From Pachyseris speciosa (Eukaryota; Cnidaria; Anthozoa; Scleractinia; Pachyseridae): 64,000 bases of DNA. Below are positions 57,694 to 64,000 of this stretch, piece by piece. Every line of letters starts with the position of its first letter. Position 1 is the stretch's first letter. The stretch is taken from positions 469,501 to 533,500 of the forward strand of contig JAEMWC010000057.1 of the NCBI GenBank assembly GCA_016490735.1, written 5' to 3'. The position numbers and the translations under genes are program-made. Under the pieces are notes generated by a model. It was not told where the DNA came from and made no database searches. It saw nothing but the letters and a program-made list of their open reading frames with translations.

Positions 57694-59394
57694 TCAAGCT
57701 ACAACCAGCTCGTTTCCGATTTGCTTGATCGCCAGTTCTTCCTCGTTTAAGACAGCGGCGAAGATGGTGTAATTATGAGCGTTGGCGGCTTCATTCAGCC
57801 GGTAATGCAAAATCAACTTTTTCGGGTCGCCTGTCATGCTTTCTTTAAAGTGCATATCACCCCAAAATATTTTTTCGCTACAATGAACCTTTGCACCGCT
57901 TCGAAACGCGTTTCACCTTTCGTTTCTCTTTTTTACCAATTGCTAACTTTTTATAGTATTTCAAAGTTGCGAAAAATTGAGCATCGTTGTTTCACGACCG
58001 AGTTAGAAGGGGAGTGGGTCTATTCCTGGGTTGACGTCACAAACTGATTTGCATCGCATCAAGTCTTTGTAAACATGCACGCAAATCAGTTTGTGACGTC
58101 AACCCAGGAATAGACCCACTCCCCTTCTAACTCGGTCGTGAAACAACAATGCTCAATTTTTCGCAACTTTAAAATACTATAAAAAGTTAGCAATTGGTAA
58201 AAAAGAGAAACGAAAGGTGAAACGCGTTTCGAAGTGGTGCAAAGGTTCATTTTAGTGAAAAAATATTTTGGGGTGATATGCACTTTAACCGCCCTGAGGT
58301 CAAAGTAAATGACAGGGTAGAGTGTCGAGTAGTTGCCCACATCCAGCTGGGTCCCCGTGTTGTAATCATTCTTCCTGTACCTGTACTGGATGAGGTCGCG
58401 GCGGATGCGCGTTTGTCATCACCTTCATAATCAAGCTCGGGGTAATAATCCCTCCCATATTGAAGCCGGCAGGTGGACAATTTCGCCGAATTGTCCCCAT
58501 CGAGGTGTCGAAGCTGTAGGGGTTAAGCTGCAAAGCATTCTGTTTTCGCGTCTGCTGGAAGAAAACGAAGACGTGTTTGGGGTTTTTTACGCCGGGGGTT
58601 ATTTGCCATTGCCGGCCGGCGTCTCCACAGCTGGAGCTGTTGTGCAGCGTCTCTTTCAAATAGGTCCACTTTGCGGGCTTCATGAACTTTTCATTGACAA
58701 GCTTCTGCCCTTCTGGGGACAGCTGCAGTCTTGGAACCCACAATTCGAACTTTCGGACCACAATTCGCCGCCCAGTGCCGTCATTCTGAAAGATCATTTC
58801 ATTGTCGTCCTGCAGCGTAATATTGAACTCAAGTTGCATCGGAGGCAAGGGTTTTTCCGCCAGCTCTTCAAAGAAAGAGTAGCGGTTGAGGGGGATGACG
58901 GTCTTGACCCTGGCGCCGCCCCGCGAAAGGAGATGTCTTGCGTGAATTCCGACGTTTGTGAAGGGAGTTGCGGGGTTTGTCACAGTTGTGTTGTCGCTGT
59001 CCAAATACCAAAACTCATCTTTGCCTACAGTTCGCGCAAAATCGTCAGAGTATTCCACCAGGTTTTTGATGAAAATTACCTTGTGAAGGCCAGTTGCTTC
59101 GTAAACATTTTTTCCCGCGGACTTGACAGTCATATTTTTGATGAGCGAGAAAGAGCTGTTGACCGGTGTTGTTTGTGCGTTGTTCGCAATGTTTGCTCCG
59201 TCCGCAAGAGCTTCGAAGGTGTATTCAACATAAAAATAGGCGTTAAACCAGTCTCTAAAAACATCCCTGTCTTTCACAGAGAACGTCAACCCAGGTTTGA
59301 TTTGGTGCTGGGCGTTGCCCGGCAGTGTGAGTGGGGTGTCCAGATTCACCCGCTCGTAATCCACCTTCTTGACAAAGCGCGGCGACTGAAACAT
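57694..59394 (-). pseudogene. Major capsid protein (double jelly-roll type), broken
   Basis: Read from ATG at 59394 (context ATATACCACTATG). The main frame (59394-58366) has beta-rich blocks FVKKVDYERVNL, WFNAYFYVEYTFEAL, NMTVKSAGKNVYEATGLHKV, LNRYSFFEEL and MQLEFNITLQDDNEMIF. These match the style of Polinton/adintovirus major capsid proteins, which form the icosahedral shell. I chose this ATG over the upstream in-frame one because the conserved part starts here. The gene is broken by at least one frameshift at about 58400-58480, and its last part (stop at 57694) is separated by a 436-bp TTAA-flanked element. Without these it would be about 440 residues, normal for the family. Confidence 0.75.
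57849..58284. mobile_element. 436-bp inverted-repeat element with TTAA duplication inside the capsid gene
   Basis: The ends are AGTGCATATCACCCC and GGGGTGATATGCACT, with arms of about 202 bp around a 30-base loop. TTAA flanks both sides (57845-57848 and 58285-58288). The capsid frame is recognisable on either side of it. TTAA duplications are characteristic of piggyBac and Kolobok. The element encodes nothing recognisable, so it is a MITE mobilised in trans. Confidence 0.85.
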
Positions 59395-59420
59395 AGTGGT
59401 ATATTCAAACAAAAAAAATG

Positions 59421-59743
59421 TCAAAGCTGGTTTGCCAAAATTCGGCTCAGCTTCCACATCGCATCTGACGGGGGTGGTGCTTGCGTCATCGCCTTCGGGG
59501 GAGCGGTGCGTTTCTGCAATATTTGACGAATCTTTTTGCCCCCCTTTTTAACCACAACCTGGCCCACCTTTTGTGCGGCCGCTTTCGCGGTTTTGTTTGG
59601 CGGCCTGGGTTGCGCCTTTTTTGAACTCCCTTCCAAGGGAAAGAAGAACGTCACGGACGATCGACCCCCGATCCTTTGTGTTTAAGGCGATAGCGCCCGG
59701 CACGCTCGTCGAAAAACTTTGTCCACTCGCTGGGGTAAACCAT
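59421..59743 (-). pseudogene. Small basic, core-like virion protein, broken
   Basis: Start ATG at 59743 in TATATACATGG. Three overlapping frames carry successive coding parts: MVYPSEWTKFFDE, then LLSLGREFKKGATQAAKQN, then KVGQVVVKKGGKKIRQILQK and a short tail to 59421. Two frameshifts are therefore needed. The product is Lys/Arg/Ala-rich and resembles DNA-binding core proteins in composition. The position between the capsid and penton-like genes supports a virion role. Family not securely assigned. Confidence 0.45.
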
Positions 59744-59765
59744 GTATATACCTTGGCAAGAATTT

Positions 59766-60536
59766 TCACTCTTCTTCGATCGTGAGGCTCAAAGCCACAT
59801 CAACTCCGTTGAGATCAAGGGTGTTGTTGCGCCCGTCTGTTACCCGTATCTGCACAGAATCAACCCGAGTTTTGTTGACGGGATGGAACTCAAGTCGACG
59901 AGGTTCTTCTTTAAAAGAGTAACTGACCCGGAGACCTATGGGGGACAAGCTGTACAAAACATCACTTGGCACGTCGTTCGCCCGTCGCGCGATCAAGTCG
60001 CAATGAAGAAAAACCCAGTCGACGCTCCGGGTGATGTCCGGAATCACATCTCCAAAAAAATTGGTGCCATCTTTCAGAGTCTTTTTCTTAAAGCCAAGCT
60101 AACGGGCGAACTCTCCGACAGAGAGATCTATTTCGTAATCCTTTTCCACCACAAACACGACCCGGTAAATAGTCAAGTCGAAATACATCGTGCGCTTTTT
60201 GTCCTTGTCTGCGGCCGTTGGATTAACGAACCCTGTATGAGCTTGCAAGAAACGATTGATGGTGGTGTACTCATACATCCCATCAGGAAAAGTCAAAATT
60301 TGCCAATCGTCGGTTTTTTTCCTCCACTTAAGTTGGTTGTTCCTGTAAGCTTCTGCAATGTTGTACCACGAGTAGCTCATGGTGATCAGCCTGTTTAACG
60401 CCGCTTTGTAATTTTTCCCCGACTCCAACTCAATTGGTGGATTAAAGTAAATTGTGAAATTTTCGGGTTTTTGGACACCCCCCCCCCTTTCCTGCAGCTT
60501 TGCAAGGCGCGAGTCGAGCAGCAGGTTGTAACTCAT
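59766..60536 (-). pseudogene. Penton/minor-capsid-like protein, one frameshift
   Basis: ATG at 60536 overlaps the previous stop (ATGA). The first frame (to 60099) has FTIYFNPPIELESGKNYKAA, LTFPDGMYEYTTINRFL and FDLTIYRVVFVV. The second (60047 to 59766) has DWVFLHCDLIARR, VLYSLSPIGL and VQIRVTDGRNNTLDLNGVDV. The order of strands with a central Pro-Asp-Gly loop is what single jelly-roll penton-like proteins of Polintons show. A shift at the T-run near 60050-60060 separates the halves. Its joint length of about 255 residues fits that role. Confidence 0.6.
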
Positions 60537-61491
60537 CGCGCTATATAATCGTTAAAGATTTTTTGTTTTTGCCACTCATTCAAAACACCCTGTTTGACAA
60601 GTTTCGAGAGCAAAGAAACAACCTGGCCCCGAAGTTTCGTCGAAGTGTTGCCGGCTTTAATGGAACCAAGCTTTACATACAACTGGTTGATCATTTTTTC
60701 GGCGGCGGCTCCAAAGCCAGAACCTTCCATTTCCCATTCTTGCTCCTCCTCTTCTGGCGCCTCGATCGAAGGCCAGCGGGACAAAATGGCTTGTTCCCAA
60801 TCAGTGGTGGGCCGGGCTCTCGTCTTTTTTGGAGGGGTTGGTTTCAGCTTTCTTTACCCCGCTTCCAGTTGCTGTGGCGAAACCCCCGCCGCTGTTGTCT
60901 TCTTTCAAGAATCGCGGCTTTTTTCTGTTCAAGATCCGCCAAAGACAGACCATACAACGGCGAGTTGGGCTTTTTCACTGTTTCTTCAGCGGGGTTCGGT
61001 TTGTGTTTCATTTTCGTGATGAGACTGCTGAGAGTGCGCAGCCTGTTCGATTCGGCACGCTTTTCGAGAAACTCCGGCGCTTCTGGTTGTTCCCACATTT
61101 GGCGCGGAAGTGGGGGTGGTGGGAGAGGCGGGCCAGCTGCCTCCTCTTCTGGGAGGGGAAGCTTTTCTTCGGGGGGTGGAGGGAGGGGAAACTCTTCTTC
61201 CTCGATTGGTGATGGAGGAGGTGTTGGGGCCTCCGGCCTGAAATCCTCCCAACCAAACGGATTGACTCGGTCGAGCTCGTCCATGTCGTAGTCAGGGCCT
61301 TCCACCTCCGGCGCGGGGGGCTCCAAACCCCTGTCCATCCTGCTCGTGATTGGTTTGAAAAGCTTTTCCGCCTCGACCTGGCCGAACGTTTTGGCAATTT
61401 TGTGTGTTTTGTATTTCCGGCGCATTTCATCCTCCTGTCTTTCGACCTCGGCCTCCGCTGCTGCCCTCTCTTGCCATTTTTTCAAGGACAT
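60533..61491 (-). pseudogene. Proline/acid-rich virion-cluster protein of unknown function, one frameshift
   Basis: ATG at 61491 lies in CTATATATGTCC and diverges from the ATPase start nine bases away. The first frame (61491-60844) begins MSLKKWQERAAAEAEVERQ, has a long Pro/Glu-rich middle (PPPSPIEEEEFPLPPPPEE) and a basic LEQKKAAILERRQQRRGF end. The second frame (60784-60533) carries GFGAAAEKMINQLYVKLGS and VSLLSKLVKQGVLNEWQKQK. The upstream extension to 61875 in the same frame is antisense to the ATPase and not coding. I do not recognise a family; an assembly or minor structural role is suggested only by position. Confidence 0.55.
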
Positions 61492-61500
61492 ATATAGAAA
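61491..61500. promoter_or_regulatory. TATATA element between divergent viral genes
   Basis: The ten bases TATATAGAAA are the entire space between the minus-strand ATG at 61491 and the plus-strand ATG at 61501. The same TATATATG/TATATA word precedes other viral starts (23815, 59743, 60536), so it may be both promoter and start context. Confidence 0.45.
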
Positions 61501-62137
61501 ATGAAAATCCCAAACTATGATTCCGGCGTTTCCGCCACGAATGGTTTCCGGCAGGGGCATCCGGCCATGCCTGACGACGTTTTCCGGATGTTGATCTGCG
61601 GGCCCAGCAATTCTGGCAAGACGAATATCCTGCTCCACATGCTCTACGAGCTGTTGGAGTACGACAAAATTTTTTTGTTTTCCAAGAATCTTCACCAAAA
61701 CAAGTACCAGGCGCTTTTGCGGGACTTTGCCGAAAACATCGACCCCAAGGTAGGGTACGAGGTCATTGAAGCTCCCGGCGATGAAATAATCCCGTTGAAA
61801 GAACTCGCGCCTGACAACCAAACAATCGTCGTGTTTGACGACTTGGTTTGCGAAAAAAAACCAACACGACATCATTAACTATTTTATCAACGGCCGGCAC
61901 AGGAACTGCAGCGTCATTTACTTGTCCCAAACCTTCTATAAGGTCACCAAAAACATTCGGGACAACTGCAGCCATTTTTGTCTTTTCAGCTTTCTCCCCA
62001 GGGAGAACAAACGCATCGCCGACGAGCTGGGGGTTGTCCCCGGCCTGTTGAACCGCGCCACCGACAAGAAGTTTTCGTTCTTTTACTACGACAAACCCCG
62101 GAAATTAATGAAAAGAAATTTTGACGAATATGTATAA
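61501..62137 (+). pseudogene. A32/FtsK-type DNA packaging ATPase, one frameshift
   Basis: ATG at 61501. Walker A GPSNSGKT (residues 34-41) and Walker B TIVVFDDL (108-115) lie in the first frame. After the A8 run at 61853-61860 the frame shifts, and the rest (DIINYFINGRHRNCSVIYLS, then SQTFYKVTKNIRDNC) continues in the next frame to TAA at 62135-62137. The fold and motif spacing match the packaging ATPases of Polintons and nucleocytoplasmic DNA viruses, which drive genome filling of the capsid. The original length was about 210 residues, at the small end for the family. The stop overlaps the ATG of the fibre gene by one base. Confidence 0.87.
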
Positions 62138-64000
62138 TGGGGGCGTTCAACAATTTCGAAAGTGGAGCACCAAAACGCCCAGTTCCCGGAGCTCGAGGAC
62201 CTGCTGGACCGCCGGGACCACAAGGCCCGCACGGGCAAAAAGGCGATCCTGGCCCGCAAGGCCCTGCAGGACCCCAGGGTCCCATTGGCCCGCACGGCCC
62301 TCAGGGGCCTCAAGGCCCGCAAGGCCCGCAAGGCCCTCACGGGGAAGAAGGCCCACATGGGCCAACCGGCGCGCGAGGGCCACAGGCTAACCAAGGGTCG
62401 AAAGGTGACCGCGGGGACGCCGGCCCCCAAGGGGTGCAAGGTTCCAAATGTCGGAACCGACCCGGCGCTGGGCGATCTGAACATGGCCGGGTACGCTATC
62501 GAAGATTTAAAAGACGCTGATAACAGCACGCCCGCTGAGAACGCCGTTAACAAAAAATATGTGGACCAAGGTTGCAAACCAAACTCAACGCGATCGCGCA
62601 AAAAGACTTGAACATGAACAACAATGCCATTATTAATCTTGCCCCACCCGCCAACGCAGACGATGCGGCGACAAAAAGGTATGCCGACGACTATTTTCTG
62701 CGAAGAGATGGTTCGAATGCAATGTATGGCAATCTGTCGATGACCAACCACAAAATCGAAAAAGGTTGGGGCGCCGGCCGCCAACAAAGATGTTGCCAAC
62801 AAAATTTATGTCGACCAGGCCCCTTTTCTCAAACTTGCTGGCGGGTAAATGACAGGTGATATTGACATGCAAAATAACACTCGCCAACTTGAAAGATCCT
62901 GTGGCTCCAAGCAGTGAGGCAACCAAAACCTATGTCGATTCAACCCATGTAGACGCCTCCGGCCCGCAAGAAAACCCTTTCAAATATCTTATGGAAGACG
63001 TTGACGAATCTTCTGCTGAAAACAACATTACGGTGTATAGTATCACGAACTTCACAGCCTCTCCTCACCAAATAAACAAATCGGCATACAATTTTATCCT
63101 CGTCGATGACAAAGATGGAACTGAACAGTACCGCAGCAGAATTGGTTTCAACCTTTTTAGACTTCCAATCGGTTTTTATACCCTTGTTGTGGAGTTTTTC
63201 CCCCCGGAAATGCGAAATGCCCGCGTGTATGCAACTGCTAACACGCTGTCATTTGGCGCGCAAACCTCGAAAACATTCCAAGCAACGGCTACCATCGCTG
63301 CATATGTTAAAACGGTGCTGCACTTCCGAAAAAGACAGGATGACCAACGAGAATATCTTTACCTTGATCTGCATGGAAAAACCGCGTTTCCCAATCCCAC
63401 TGGGTATATGGTTGTTTATGGTGTGAATGGCACCGTGGCAAAAGTACCTTCCACAGTGTTTGACCAAGTTTTCTTTGCGAAAGACGGGGAAATGGTGATG
63501 CAAACTGACATTAATTTGAATTGACGAAGAGTGAAAAATGGAAGCGATATATTATTTGACAGCTCGAACAAACAACTTGCCTTACACACAGACTTGAACA
63601 CCAATGGCTACAACCTGGTCGGAAAAAATGGGGGTGGGTTTGAAGTTGATGATGATGGCCGGTTGAAAATGCACGACAAATTGTATTTGAATGGGCATGG
63701 AATTCATGAAGTTCTTGATTTCCGATCTGGGAGAACCAGGCTGTTGAAAGATCTTGATCTGGGTGGAAAATGGGTTTACAGTGGAGCCACACCACTGTTC
63801 GGTGAAACCCGTGGAAAGTTGACGATGGTAAGTGATTTGGAGATGGGGGGGGGGCGTCTCATTTACCAAGCAAAACTTGGGAACGATCTCAATTTGAATG
63901 GTAACCGAATAATTGGACACACACTTTTCATTAACGCCTTCGTTGAAGAAAAAAAACCATGACGGGAATGTGTTGAAAAGTGTTTTAATCGATGGGAGGG
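62137..64000 (+). pseudogene. Collagen-like fibre protein, several frameshifts, runs off the window
   Basis: ATG at 62137 (TATAATGG). The first frame has about 28 Gly-X-Y triplets ([18 protein letters not shown]). Later frames carry phage-tail-fibre-like repeats, [38 protein letters not shown] and DAATKRYADDYF. From 62856 to 63524 comes a globular beta-rich domain (FNLFRLPIGFYTLVVEFFPP), then after a TGA another open frame with DLNTNGYNLVGKNG and DLNLNGNRIIGHTLF to the edge. Shifts or stops lie near 62440, 62565, 62765, 62845 and 63522. Trimeric collagen/repeat fibres usually mediate attachment; receptor binding is inference. The 63531-63962 part may be a second fibre gene. Confidence 0.7.

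Noticed and set aside
58390..59526. 378-codon plus-strand frame antisense to the capsid gene
   Set aside because: Shadow of the GC-rich capsid coding strand; no domain-like order, whereas the minus frame has conserved capsid blocks.
61492..61875. Upstream 128-codon extension of the P/E-rich minus gene
   Set aside because: It is antisense to the packaging ATPase, whose motifs are clear; the TATATATG start at 61491 is preferred.
62086..62802. 238-codon minus-strand frame over the collagen repeat
   Set aside because: Complement of Gly-X-Y codons stays open by composition; the plus frame is the coding one.

Overview
The window reads as nuclear DNA of a cnidarian, most likely an anthozoan such as a stony coral. 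This is inferred from two intron-free class A GPCR genes of cnidarian style, spliced host exons with GT/AG borders, and a dense mix of L2/CR1-type LINEs, a DIRS retrotransposon, tRNA-derived SINEs, foldback elements and minisatellites. No bacterial-type gene organisation is present.

Layout. 0-19.7 kb is host DNA: a truncated GPCR gene at the left edge, a LINE split by a 3.2 kb insertion, a complete sister GPCR gene, a Mutator-like foldback element with a 10-bp target duplication, a 511-bp inverted-repeat element, a candidate broken host gene, a hammerhead-like hairpin, a second LINE and a SINE. 19.7-27.0 kb (segment A) is a block of compact, intronless, AT-rich genes of unknown function followed by a convergent gene with a phospholipase A2-like active site. 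27-56 kb is host or repeat DNA: a 66-bp minisatellite, a probable four-exon host gene head-to-head with a two-exon candidate, a pair of 3-4 kb inverted arms around a core holding a DIRS element, large foldbacks and a 3.8 kb array of about 75-bp units. 56.2-64.0 kb (segment B) is a virion-gene cluster: adenain-type protease, pX-like protein, double-jelly-roll-type major capsid protein, penton-like protein, A32/FtsK-type packaging ATPase and a collagen-like fibre.

A and B together look like an endogenous virus of the Polinton/adintovirus type (a family-level inference). They share a TAT(A)ATG start context, have overlapping stop/start codons, and carry an identical 36-bp sequence in inverted orientation at the ends that face each other across 29 kb. 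Nearly every long viral gene has frameshifts, and the capsid gene also contains a 436-bp TTAA-flanked inverted-repeat element, so the copy is inactivated. I found no DNA polymerase B or integrase gene in the window; the fibre region runs to the right edge.

The segments between are mirror-like: viral end, minisatellite, inverted arm, core, inverted arm, minisatellite, viral end. Both minisatellites carry the palindromic core GGAAATTTCC. Whether that symmetry is causal or accidental cannot be settled from this sequence alone.
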